Assembly: GCF_030151385.1 (NCBI RefSeq)
Contig: NZ_JASLDS010000026.1
Coordinates: forward strand, 62,001 to 126,000
DNA from: Soonwooa sp.
GTDB lineage: Bacteria; Bacteroidota; Bacteroidia; Flavobacteriales; Weeksellaceae
Direction of reading: 5' to 3'
Length of the DNA stretch: 64,000 nucleotides
Shown here: positions 44,116 through 52,123 of the stretch, in pieces
How positions within the stretch are numbered: position 1 is the first letter of the stretch
How the letters are laid out: every line of letters begins with the position of its first letter
Made by a program: the position numbers and the translations under genes
Notes under the pieces: model-generated
Told to the model about the DNA's origin: nothing
The model's database searches: none
What the model saw: the letters and a program-made list of their open reading frames with translations, nothing else

Positions 44116-44742
44116 ATGTGGAAGTTTATAAAATCTTTTTTCAAGACCATCTTTGTCAGCCTTGAATTGATTTTTTTGCTAATGCTTTTAGCGAATTTCT
44201 GGGTTTTCGCTTTGACAAGTGGTAGGACTTATACCAAAATTAGTAAAGTTCCGCCTCGCGAATGTGCTTTGGTTTTGGGAACTTCTCCCAAAATGAAATC
44301 GGGCTTTGCCAATCCTTATTTTACTGCAAGAATGGCTGCTGTCGGCACCTTGTATCATCATGGAAAAATCAAAAAAATTATCGTGAGTGGCGAAAAATCA
44401 AAGAATTATGATGAGCCTGCTGCGATGAAGAAATTCCTTGTTTATACAGAAGGTGTTCCTGCAAATATTATTATAGAAGATCCTAAAGGTTTTAACACGC
44501 ACAAAAGCATTATGCGTTGTAAGGACGTCTACAAGGAGAAAAATGTCATCATCGTGTCTCAAGGTTTTCATAATCTTCGTGCTTTGTTTTTTGCAAGAAA
44601 TAATAATATGAATGCTTTAGGTTTTGACGCTCAAGATGTTACGAAGAATGAAAGTTACTACCGAAATCATACTCGAGAATTTTTGGCAAGAACTTTAGCG
44701 GTTTTCTATTATATATTAGGAATCTCGCCAACAGAAGATTAG
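44116..44742 (+). CDS. SanA/YdcF-family DUF218 membrane protein
   Basis: 208 residues. A single membrane segment lies at residues 12-35, followed by the DUF218 domain, with ALVLGTSPKMKSGFANPYFT and IIVSGEKSKNY. SanA-type proteins affect envelope permeability to vancomycin at high temperature. It lies between the PaaE-like reductase and udk as a single gene, with no clear operon. Confidence 0.85.
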   Translation: MWKFIKSFFKTIFVSLELIFLLMLLANFWVFALTSGRTYTKISKVPPRECALVLGTSPKMKSGFANPYFTARMAAVGTLYHHGKIKKIIVSGEKSKNYDEPAAMKKFLVYTEGVPANIIIEDPKGFNTHKSIMRCKDVYKEKNVIIVSQGFHNLRALFFARNNNMNALGFDAQDVTKNESYYRNHTREFLARTLAVFYYILGISPTED

Positions 44743-44843
44743 TTATTTTACTTTTTATACATATAAAATTCAAAAAATATATTTCATGTGATTTCTATTG
44801 TGCTGAATGTTATTTTTAAATTAAATTTGTAAAAAATCAAAGT

Positions 44844-45455
44844 ATGCTTGTAATTGGTATTGCCGGAGGAACGGGCTCTGGAAAAACCACTGTTGTTAAC
44901 AAAATTCTTCAACAGCTTAATGTAGAAGGTGTTAACGTTCTCTCGCAGGACAATTATTATCACGATAACCCACATCTGACGTTGGCGGAGCGCGAAGCGC
45001 TCAACTACGATCATCCAAAGTCTATCGATTTCGAATTGTTGACGCAACATGTTAAAGCCTTAAAAAATAATCAACCAATAGAGCAGCCTGTTTATTCGTT
45101 TGTTACACATTCGAGAACTGGAGATCATGTTTTGGTTGAACCCAAAAATGTATTAATTGTTGAAGGAATTCTAGTTTTAACAAACAAAGAATTGCTTAAA
45201 GAATACGACCTTAAAGTCTTTGTACACACAGATTCTGATGAAAGATTGATCCGAAGAATTCGCCGTGATACACAAGAGCGTGGAAGAGACTTGCAAGAAG
45301 TGCTTCACCGTTACCAAACGACGCTTAAGCCGATGCACCAAGAGTTTATCGAACCATCAAAAAATGAAGCCGATCTTATTGTTCCGAATATGAAAAACAA
45401 TACGGTGGCTATTGATTTTTTAACTACAGTTATTAACAATTCATTGAAAAAATAA
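44844..45455 (+). CDS. udk: uridine kinase
   Basis: 203 residues. The P-loop IAGGTGSGKTTVVNKI lies at residues 5-20, followed by the uridine-binding YDHPKSIDFELL and the Arg-rich lid RLIRRIRRDTQERGR. It phosphorylates uridine and cytidine to UMP and CMP in the pyrimidine salvage pathway. The stop overlaps the start of divIC (TAATG), so the two genes are co-translated. Confidence 0.95.
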   Translation: MLVIGIAGGTGSGKTTVVNKILQQLNVEGVNVLSQDNYYHDNPHLTLAEREALNYDHPKSIDFELLTQHVKALKNNQPIEQPVYSFVTHSRTGDHVLVEPKNVLIVEGILVLTNKELLKEYDLKVFVHTDSDERLIRRIRRDTQERGRDLQEVLHRYQTTLKPMHQEFIEPSKNEADLIVPNMKNNTVAIDFLTTVINNSLKK

Positions 45456-45805
45456 TGAAAGAGCTAATCAAAGATATCAAGAAAAAATCACCGATTCTTA
45501 AGTTTGTGACCAGTTATATTTTTAACAAATATACCATCACTTTGGTGGCTTTTTTTGCATGGATGATATTCTTTGACAACACCTCTTTTTTAGTTGTTAA
45601 TGAGCTAAATGGTGATATTACAAAATACGAACACCAATTGGCTTATTACAAAGCCGAATACGAGAAAAACGATGCTTTCTACAAAAAACTAATGAATAAT
45701 AAAGACGAGAAAGAAAAATATGCTCGCGAAAATTATTTCATGAAAAAGCCTAATGAAGAAATCTTTATTCTCGTTGCCGATAGTACAAAAATTGATAAAA
45801 AGTAA
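45455..45805 (+). CDS. divIC: septum formation initiator, FtsB/DivIC family
   Basis: 116 residues. A single membrane segment (about residues 27-48) is followed by a coiled coil (ELNGDITKYEHQLAYYKAEY) and a short C-terminal region KYARENYFMKKPNEEIF, which is the DivIC/FtsB signature. It belongs to the divisome FtsQ-FtsB-FtsL complex. It is second in a udk-divIC-mutA operon, with a one-base overlap upstream and a 2-base gap downstream. Confidence 0.9.
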   Translation: MKELIKDIKKKSPILKFVTSYIFNKYTITLVAFFAWMIFFDNTSFLVVNELNGDITKYEHQLAYYKAEYEKNDAFYKKLMNNKDEKEKYARENYFMKKPNEEIFILVADSTKIDKK

Positions 45806-45807
45806 AA

Positions 45808-46965
45808 ATGGAATTTCCAAAAGTTAGTCTTCAAGATTGGGAACAATTGGTGAAAAAGCAATTGAAAACCGATGATATTGATTCAATTTTAATTAAAGAA
45901 AATCTTGAAAATATTGTTGTTAAAGCTTATTACAACAACAATACGCCAAAAGCTGAAAAGCTTCCAAGAATTGAAGAAAGTACACATCTTGTTGCGAAAT
46001 ACAACGACTTTTTGGAAGAAGATGCTTATGCTTTTTTAATCGATAAAGATGTTAAAGTTGCTGAGAAAACGCTGTTTTTTACGAATCCAGAATTAGCGAA
46101 TCTTGCAACGGTAGAGACCAATCAATATGTTAGTTTGGTTGATGTTTTTTCTAAAGATGCCAATATTGATGAAGCTTTAGCACAATCATTACTTAATAAT
46201 AATTTCAAAAGAAATATCGGTGTAGATGTTTCGGTTTATCAAAATGCTGGTGCTTCGTTGGTTCAGCAATTGGCGATTGCATTAGCAAAAGCTAAAGATT
46301 TGGTGGAGAAGTTTGGATCGGAAATTTTAGAAAAACTGAGTTTCAGATTTGCAATTGGACACCAATATTTTTTAGAAATTGCGAAGATTAGAGCTTTTAA
46401 ATATTTGTTCAATCAGCTTTCTAAAGAATATGGATTGAATTTGTTTCCCTACATTTTTGCTGAGACAAGTTTTAGAAATAAAGCCAACAACGACGAAGAA
46501 AATAATTTGATTCGTTCGACGCTAGAATTGTCTGCAGCTATGATTGGTGGTGCTGATGCTGTTTTCGCCAACGATTTCAAAATTAAAAATCAAACCAAAC
46601 TTTCCGAAGAATTGTCTTTTAAACAGATGATTGTTTTGGCTTACGAAAGTATCATCAATGTTTTTGAAGATGCAACGTCTGGAAGTTATATGATCGAAGA
46701 TGTGACGCGTCAGTTGTCAGAGCAAGCTTGGACTTTGTTTTTGGATTTCGAAAACAAAGGTGGATTTGCAGAAAATATCAAAAATGGAGCAATTCAAAAA
46801 ATGATTTTTGAGCAAGCAACTAAAGAACAAACTTGGGTAGAAGAGGGCAAAATCAAATTGATTGGTGTTAATCTTTATCCAAAATTGGAGCTTACAAAAC
46901 AAGTTTCTGATCTTTACAACGATAACGAAATAAAAGCTGTTCGTTGGGCAGAAATGTTTGAGTAG
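45808..46965 (+). CDS. mutA: methylmalonyl-CoA mutase small subunit
   Basis: 385 residues. The mutase fold is seen in the middle (SFRFAIGHQYFLEIAKIRAF and FAETSFRNKANNDEENNLIR, ELSAAMIGGADAVFANDFK). The C-terminal cobalamin-binding domain of the large subunit is absent, as expected for MutA. The enzyme converts methylmalonyl-CoA and succinyl-CoA. The large-subunit gene (mutB) does not follow; the next gene is a methyltransferase, so the partner lies elsewhere. Confidence 0.9.
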   Translation: MEFPKVSLQDWEQLVKKQLKTDDIDSILIKENLENIVVKAYYNNNTPKAEKLPRIEESTHLVAKYNDFLEEDAYAFLIDKDVKVAEKTLFFTNPELANLATVETNQYVSLVDVFSKDANIDEALAQSLLNNNFKRNIGVDVSVYQNAGASLVQQLAIALAKAKDLVEKFGSEILEKLSFRFAIGHQYFLEIAKIRAFKYLFNQLSKEYGLNLFPYIFAETSFRNKANNDEENNLIRSTLELSAAMIGGADAVFANDFKIKNQTKLSEELSFKQMIVLAYESIINVFEDATSGSYMIEDVTRQLSEQAWTLFLDFENKGGFAENIKNGAIQKMIFEQATKEQTWVEEGKIKLIGVNLYPKLELTKQVSDLYNDNEIKAVRWAEMFE

Positions 46966-47046
46966 TTTTTTTTAATCGTCAATTTGAGTGATTTTTCGAA
47001 TGCTAAATGAGAAAAATTGTATCGAAAATAGATTAAAAAAAATTAA

Positions 47047-47088
47047 AGTTCTCGATACTTTTCCTTGCAGGAAAAACTCGAACTGACG
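47047..47088. repeat. AGTTCTCGATAC...CTCGAACTGACG hairpin repeat, copy 2
   Basis: The ends match 27306-27338, but the loop is a different hairpin (TTTTCCT-TGC-AGGAAAA). It lies between mutA and the methyltransferase gene, 21 bases before the latter's start. Confidence 0.65.
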
Positions 47089-47108
47089 TCGTTTCAGATA
47101 TTTTAAAA

Positions 47109-48266
47109 ATGGAAAAACTTCTAAGTACAGAAATTCAAAATTATATTAATGCAAATCTCGACGCAGATTTGCATTCTTTGTTATTGAAAAAATCGCCTTT
47201 TGATGGCGTTTCCATGCCGGAAATTGTGCAACAGATTAAAGGTCGAAAAGTTGCCGAAAAGAAATTTCCGTTTTTGAAGAAAGACAACATTATATTTCCT
47301 CCAAATCTCAATCTAGAACAAGCTTCGTCAGAAGTTACCGCCGTTTATAAAGCTGAATTTTTAAAAGGTGAAAACTTCCTCGATTTGACTTGCGGTTTTG
47401 GGATTGACGCTTATTTTCTTTCAAAAAATTTCGAGGAAATTGATTTGGTCGAGCAGAATCCAGAACTTATCAAAATTGTTGAACACAACTGGAACATCCT
47501 TGGCAGAAAAGCGAATTTCCACAATCTTGATTTAGAAGATTTTTTAAGTCAAAACAAAAAGCATTTTGATGTCATTTATCTCGATCCAGCACGCCGTGAT
47601 CAAAATTTTAAAAAGAAATTTTTGCTTGAAGATTTATCACCCAACATTTTAGAAATTCAAAATAAATTATTAGAAATTGGCGATAAAGTTATTATTAAAT
47701 TGTCGCCGTTGATTGATATTAGTTATTTGGTGTCGGAGGTTAAGCATCTTTCCAAAATCGAAATTATTGCTTGGCGAAATGATGTTAAGGAATTGGTTTT
47801 GACTTTAGAAAAGAATTCTAATTCAGGGAATCCATTGATTTCTTGTGTTAATTTGGAAAGTCAAGATTCTAATTTTGAATTTTATTTTGAAGATGAAAAG
47901 TCGATAAAAGCTGACTTTGGCGAAGTCGAAGATTATCTTTATATACCTAATAATGCCGTTCTAAAGTCGGGTGGATTTAATAGTGTTTCGAAATTATTTA
48001 AACTGAAGAAATTACATCCAAATACGCATCTTTACACGTCTTCGGAATTGTTAAATGCTTTCTCGGGAAGAATTTTAAAAGTAGAAAATATTGATCCTAA
48101 GAAGTTAATTAAAAACGAAAAGTTTAATATCATTTCTAAAAATCATCCATTGACGCCAGACGAGATTAAAAAGAAATACAAAATAAAAGACGGCGGACAA
48201 GATTATTTAGTTTTTACACAAAGTCAAAAAGCCAAATTAGTCCTCCGAAGTTTGGAGCTTGTTTAA
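47109..48266 (+). CDS. class I SAM-dependent methyltransferase with THUMP-like domain
   Basis: 385 residues. The SAM-binding motif is FLDLTCGFGIDAYFLSKNFE, near residue 100, and the catalytic-type motif is VIYLDPARRDQNFKKKFLL. The C-terminal half (about 290-385) looks like the THUMP-like domain (PF18096) found next to RNA-type methyltransferases. It may modify tRNA or rRNA, but the target base is not known. It is transcribed alone, after the repeat 47047-47088. Confidence 0.8.
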   Translation: MEKLLSTEIQNYINANLDADLHSLLLKKSPFDGVSMPEIVQQIKGRKVAEKKFPFLKKDNIIFPPNLNLEQASSEVTAVYKAEFLKGENFLDLTCGFGIDAYFLSKNFEEIDLVEQNPELIKIVEHNWNILGRKANFHNLDLEDFLSQNKKHFDVIYLDPARRDQNFKKKFLLEDLSPNILEIQNKLLEIGDKVIIKLSPLIDISYLVSEVKHLSKIEIIAWRNDVKELVLTLEKNSNSGNPLISCVNLESQDSNFEFYFEDEKSIKADFGEVEDYLYIPNNAVLKSGGFNSVSKLFKLKKLHPNTHLYTSSELLNAFSGRILKVENIDPKKLIKNEKFNIISKNHPLTPDEIKKKYKIKDGGQDYLVFTQSQKAKLVLRSLELV

Positions 48267-48337
48267 ATATTATTGCGATTTTTTTTTAACATTAAGGAAT
48301 TAAGATTTAACAGAAATGCGCTTAAAAACCTTTAAAA

Positions 48338-48394
48338 AAATCGATTTATTGATTTCTTAACTAAATAAACAAATCGATTTATTAAATTTCTTAA
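48338..48394 (+). repeat. tandem repeat AAATCGATTTATT..TTCTTAA
   Basis: Two direct copies of about 23 bases (48338-48360 and 48371-48394), differing at a few positions, lie in the gap between the methyltransferase and the small lipoprotein gene. Nothing else except AT-rich DNA is seen in 48267-48511. Confidence 0.55.
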
Positions 48395-48511
48395 TGTTTA
48401 ATTAAGAATAAACTTCGTTTATTTTGATTAAACAAATTAGACTTAAGAATTTTGAAAAGGCTCTTAGATTAAAAACAATTATCAAGAATCGGAATAAATT
48501 TCTGATATTTA

Positions 48512-48543
48512 TTTTGTTGTACGAGCGAGTTTTAGTAATTTTG
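48512..48543 (+). promoter_or_regulatory. probable promoter of the small lipoprotein gene
   Basis: TTTTG (48512-48516), a 19-base spacer and TAATTTTG (48536-48543) match the Bacteroidota sigma-A promoter consensus. The lipoprotein ATG is 18 bases downstream. Confidence 0.55.
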
Positions 48544-48561
48544 AGCTTTAAAATTTTAAGA

Positions 48562-48798
48562 ATGAAAAAATCTCTTTTATTATTGGCTTCAGCTTTATTT
48601 GTAGTATCATGTAGTTTACCAGAAGGAGGTAACAAAGGTCGTCTTAAGAAAACTGACGATGTTGTTAGATACGATGATCCTAACGCACCACATGGAACTT
48701 ACGAAGCAAAAGCAGACACAACAAAAGCTGCTCCAGTACAGACTGCGGTTGCTGCGCCTGTTGAAGCTGCAAAAGTTGATAGCGTTAAAGTTAAGTAA
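48562..48798 (+). CDS. small lipoprotein of unknown function
   Basis: 78 residues from ATG at 48562 (MKKSLLLLASALFVVSCSLP); a longer frame from 48424 is not supported by promoter position. The lipobox VVSC at residues 14-17 fits a lipidated secreted protein. The mature part is short, charged and Ala/Thr-rich (KADTTKAAPVQTAVAAPVEA) with no conserved domain. A terminator follows at 48820-48848. Confidence 0.8.
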   Translation: MKKSLLLLASALFVVSCSLPEGGNKGRLKKTDDVVRYDDPNAPHGTYEAKADTTKAAPVQTAVAAPVEAAKVDSVKVK

Positions 48799-48819
48799 TA
48801 ATAGATTCTCACAATATAT

Positions 48820-48848
48820 AATGTCTTACTCAGGTGAGACATTTTTTA
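48820..48848 (+). terminator. Rho-independent terminator
   Basis: A 10-bp stem AATGTCTTAC/GTGAGACATT with the loop TCAG is followed by TTTTTT. It lies between the lipoprotein gene and the peptidase. Confidence 0.85.
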
Positions 48849-48876
48849 TATCATTTAATTCCAAATAGTTTTAGAT

Positions 48877-50259
48877 ATGAACGAAACTCAAAATTATATT
48901 CAGGAAAACAAACAACGTTTTTTAGACGAATTGTTTGATGTATTAAGAATTGCGTCAATTAGTGCTGACCCAGCTTACAAAGACGAAGTTCTGAAATGTG
49001 CTGACACTGTTGCTGATCACTTGAAGAAAGCTGGTGCTGACAATGTGGAAGTTATCAAAACGAAAGGTTATCCAGTTGCTTATGGCGAAAAGATGATTGA
49101 TCCAGCTTTGCCAACGGTTTTGGTGTACGGACATTACGATGTTCAGCCAGCTGATCCATTAGAATTGTGGACAAGCGATCCTTTCGAGCCGGTTGTTAAG
49201 AAAACAGAATTACATCCAGAAGGTGCAATTTTCGCACGTGGTTCTGCGGATGATAAAGGACAATTCTTCATGCATGTTAAAGCTTTCGAAGCGATGATGA
49301 AGACAAATTCTTTACCTTGTAATGTTAAATTTATCATCGAAGGTGAAGAAGAAGTTGGTTCTGCAAGTTTAGCTGATTTCTTAGAAGAAAATAAAGAAAA
49401 ACTAAAATGTGATGTTATCCTAATTTCGGATACGCATATTTATTCGGTTGAGCAGCCAACTGTTACAACAGGACTTAGAGGTCTTAGTTATGTAGAAGTA
49501 GAAGTGGAAGGTCCTAACAGAGATTTACACTCTGGACTTTATGGAGGAGCAGTTCCGAATCCAATTAATGTTTTGGCTAAAATGATTGGTGATCTTATCG
49601 ACGATAAAGGACACATAACAATTGATGGTTTCTACGATAATGTATTGGTAGTTTCTGACGAAGATCGTAAAGAAATGAACAAACTAAAGGATGATCCAGA
49701 AAGCTACAAAAAATCAATTGGACTAAACGATATCCAAGGTGAAGAAGGCTATACAACTTTGGAAAGAGCTTCTATCCGCCCAACATTAGATGTTAATGGT
49801 ATTTGGGGAGGTTATACTGGCGAAGGTGCGAAAACAGTTATCGCTTCTAAAGCTTTTGCTAAAATCTCTATGCGTTTGGTTCCGAATCAAACACCTGAAG
49901 AAATTACAGAGAAGTTCACAAAATATTTTGAGAAGATCGCTCCTAAAAGTGTTAAGGTTAAAGTTACGCCGCACCACGGTGGAATGCCTTATGTTTTGGA
50001 AAGCGACACTAAAGAATTCCAAGCAGCTAAAAAAGCAATGGAACAAGCTTTCGGTAGAGAAGTTCTTCCTTATAGAAGTGGCGGAAGTATTCCGATTACC
50101 TCTTTATTCGAAAAAGTATTGGGTGCAAAATCAGTTTTAATGGGCTTCGGTCTGGACACTGACGCCATCCATTCGCCAAACGAACATTACGGATTGTACA
50201 ATTACTACAAAGGTATTGAGAGTATTCCTTACTTCTTTGAGTATTATACAAAAGGTTAA
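48877..50259 (+). CDS. M20-family dipeptidase/peptidase
   Basis: 460 residues. The zinc-ligand motifs of the M20 family are in order: LVYGHYDVQPADPLELW (His and Asp), ARGSADDKGQFFM (Asp), IIEGEEEVGSASLADFLEEN (Glu) and a C-terminal His in DAIHSPNEHYGLYNY. The dimerisation domain occurs around residues 205-350. It is probably a cytoplasmic di- or tripeptidase or an N-acyl amino-acid hydrolase. Its transcript ends at the terminator 50268-50299. Confidence 0.92.
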   Translation: MNETQNYIQENKQRFLDELFDVLRIASISADPAYKDEVLKCADTVADHLKKAGADNVEVIKTKGYPVAYGEKMIDPALPTVLVYGHYDVQPADPLELWTSDPFEPVVKKTELHPEGAIFARGSADDKGQFFMHVKAFEAMMKTNSLPCNVKFIIEGEEEVGSASLADFLEENKEKLKCDVILISDTHIYSVEQPTVTTGLRGLSYVEVEVEGPNRDLHSGLYGGAVPNPINVLAKMIGDLIDDKGHITIDGFYDNVLVVSDEDRKEMNKLKDDPESYKKSIGLNDIQGEEGYTTLERASIRPTLDVNGIWGGYTGEGAKTVIASKAFAKISMRLVPNQTPEEITEKFTKYFEKIAPKSVKVKVTPHHGGMPYVLESDTKEFQAAKKAMEQAFGREVLPYRSGGSIPITSLFEKVLGAKSVLMGFGLDTDAIHSPNEHYGLYNYYKGIESIPYFFEYYTKG

Positions 50260-50267
50260 AATGTATT

Positions 50268-50299
50268 AAAAGACAATTCGAAAGGATTGTCTTTTTTTA
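50268..50299 (+). terminator. Rho-independent terminator
   Basis: The stem AAAAGACAAT/ATTGTCTTTT encloses an 8-base loop and is followed by T. Confidence 0.9.
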
Positions 50300-50323
50300 T
50301 TTTTGTAAAACTAAAGAATCAAT

Positions 50324-51031
50324 ATGTCAGAAAATAAAGTGGCCTATATAACAGGTGGAACAAAAGGTGTAGGTTTTGGGATTGCAGAAGTCTTGTTGGA
50401 GAATGGTTTCCGAATCGCTTTCTCGGGGCGTAAAGCAGAAGATGTAGAAAAAGCTTCAAAACAATTGGACGCCTCTGGTGAACGTGTTTTAGGAATTGTT
50501 TCCGATGTTAAAAAATTTGAAGATGAGCAAAAAGCGATTTCGAAAGTTGTGGAGAAATTCGGAAGATTAGATTTGGTGATTGCTAATGCAGGTTTGGGAC
50601 ATTTTGCTTCCATTGAAGATTTGAGTGTCGATGATTGGCAAGATATGATTGATACCAATTTGACAGGTGTTTTTTATACTTTAAAATCGAGCATTGAAGC
50701 TTTAAAGAAAACCGAAGGTTACTTTATTTCAATCGCGAGTTTGGCAGGCGAATACTTTTTTGAAAAGGGAAGTGGCTACAATGCTTCTAAGTTTGGTGTT
50801 GTTGGTTTTACCCAAGCTGCAATGTTGGATCTTAGAAAGTATAATATTAAATGTTCTGTCATTTTGCCAGGATCGATTAATACTTATTTTAATAATTCGG
50901 AACCGTCAGAAGAAGAGTCTTGGAAAATACAACCACGAGATATTGGCGATTTGGTGCTGAATATGGTGAAAATGGATCCTCGCGTTTTACCTGCGAAAGT
51001 TGAACTTCGAGCATCACAAGTCAAAAAATAA
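50324..51031 (+). CDS. short-chain dehydrogenase/reductase
   Basis: 235 residues, the usual classical SDR length. The NAD(P) motif TGGTKGVGFGIAEVL is at residues 9-23, NAGLGHF follows around 88, and the catalytic set Ser...YNASK is seen in FISIASLAGEYFF and GYNASKFG. It oxidises or reduces a small alcohol or ketone. A 50-codon ORF begins inside its stop codon (51031). Confidence 0.92.
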   Translation: MSENKVAYITGGTKGVGFGIAEVLLENGFRIAFSGRKAEDVEKASKQLDASGERVLGIVSDVKKFEDEQKAISKVVEKFGRLDLVIANAGLGHFASIEDLSVDDWQDMIDTNLTGVFYTLKSSIEALKKTEGYFISIASLAGEYFFEKGSGYNASKFGVVGFTQAAMLDLRKYNIKCSVILPGSINTYFNNSEPSEEESWKIQPRDIGDLVLNMVKMDPRVLPAKVELRASQVKK

Positions 51032-51183
51032 TGAGAGGAAATAAGATTTCGGATTTAGAAATGATTTTTGGGAATTATGATTCTTGTCAAAACTTTGGAT
51101 TTGTTTTAAAATTTAATTCAAAACTTTTTGAAGAATCTTATGATATTGCTCGGAATCAATTGTTCGGCGATTCTTATTCATAA
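51031..51183 (+). CDS. possible 50-residue protein coupled to the SDR gene
   Basis: ATG at 51031 overlaps the SDR stop (TAATG) and the frame runs to TAA at 51181-51183. The product starts MRGNKISDLEMIFGNYDSCQ and has a plausible composition, but no recognised domain. It ends just before the etf operator, so it could be a small real gene or chance. No homology was tested. Confidence 0.4.
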   Translation: MRGNKISDLEMIFGNYDSCQNFGFVLKFNSKLFEESYDIARNQLFGDSYS

Positions 51184-51192
51184 AATAACAAA

Positions 51193-51212
51193 ATATTATG
51201 CGTGCATAGTAT
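51193..51212 (+). promoter_or_regulatory. palindromic operator upstream of etfBA
   Basis: ATATTATGCGTGCATAGTAT differs at one base from 40099-40118 upstream of marR-fadNAE. The TATATTTA box at 51220-51227 is 7 bases further on and resembles a -7 element, so the palindrome covers the -33 region, as at the fad promoter. Confidence 0.7.
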
Positions 51213-51256
51213 TATTTAGTATATTTACAAAGCTTAATTTCAAAAAAATTATCCAA

Positions 51257-52003
51257 ATGAAAATATTAGTTTGCATCAGCAGTGTGCCTGATACGACAAG
51301 TAAAATTAACTTTACCGCAGACAAATCTGCGTTCGACAAAAACGGAATCCAATGGGTAATTAATCCTTTGGACGAATTTGCTTTAACAAAAGCTATAAAA
51401 TTACAAGAAAGCCAAGGTGCTACAGTTACTGTGGTTAACGTTGGTGATGCTGCAACAGAACCTGTTATCAGAAAAGCATTAGCTATCGGAGCAAATGATG
51501 CGATCAGAATTAACATGGAAGCTAAAGACAGCTATTCTACAGCTAAAGAAATTGCGAAAGTTGCAAAAGATGGCGCTTATGATTTAATTATCGCTGGTAA
51601 AGAATCTATCGATTATAACGGTGGAGCAGTACCAGGGATGTTAGCTCAATTGCTAGAGCAACCTTTCGTTAACGCTTGTGTTGGTCTAGAAGTTAGTGGT
51701 CCAGAAGCTAACGCTGTTAGAGAAATTGAAGGTGGTAAAGAGACTATCTCTGTTAAGTTACCTGCAGTTATCGCTGGTCAAAAAGGTATGGTTGAGGAGA
51801 AAGACCTTATCATCCCGAACATGAGAGGTATTATGTCTGCAAGAACGAAGCCTTTACAAGTTGTAGAGCCTTCAGCGGTTGAAGTAAAAGTAGAAGCTAC
51901 AGCTTTTGATAGCGTACCTGCTAGAGCAGCTGTTAAATTGGTTTCTCCTGACAACTTAGACGAATTGGTAAGATTGCTTCACGAAGAAGCTAAAGTTATC
52001 TAA
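51257..52003 (+). CDS. etfB: electron transfer flavoprotein, beta subunit
   Basis: 248 residues from ATG at 51257 (MKILVCISSVPDTTSKINF); a longer frame from 51128 would run through the operator and is not used. The ETF beta fold is seen in WVINPLDEFALTKAIKLQE and IAGKESIDYNGGAVPGMLA. It binds AMP and pairs with EtfA; together they accept electrons from acyl-CoA dehydrogenase (such as FadE at 33471-35246). Confidence 0.95.
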   Translation: MKILVCISSVPDTTSKINFTADKSAFDKNGIQWVINPLDEFALTKAIKLQESQGATVTVVNVGDAATEPVIRKALAIGANDAIRINMEAKDSYSTAKEIAKVAKDGAYDLIIAGKESIDYNGGAVPGMLAQLLEQPFVNACVGLEVSGPEANAVREIEGGKETISVKLPAVIAGQKGMVEEKDLIIPNMRGIMSARTKPLQVVEPSAVEVKVEATAFDSVPARAAVKLVSPDNLDELVRLLHEEAKVI

Positions 52004-52123
52004 TTAGGATTTGAAATTGAAGATTTGAAATTTGAAATTTTGCAGTCTTAATCTCAAAAATCGAATGTCAAATCTCAAATAAATCATTTAAAATTTATAA
52101 TCCAAAATTTAAAATTTAAGAAA

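Noticed and set aside
51128..51256. Longer N-terminus for EtfB
   Set aside because: It would read through the operator and promoter, and the EtfB family begins with MKILVCISSVPDT at 51257.
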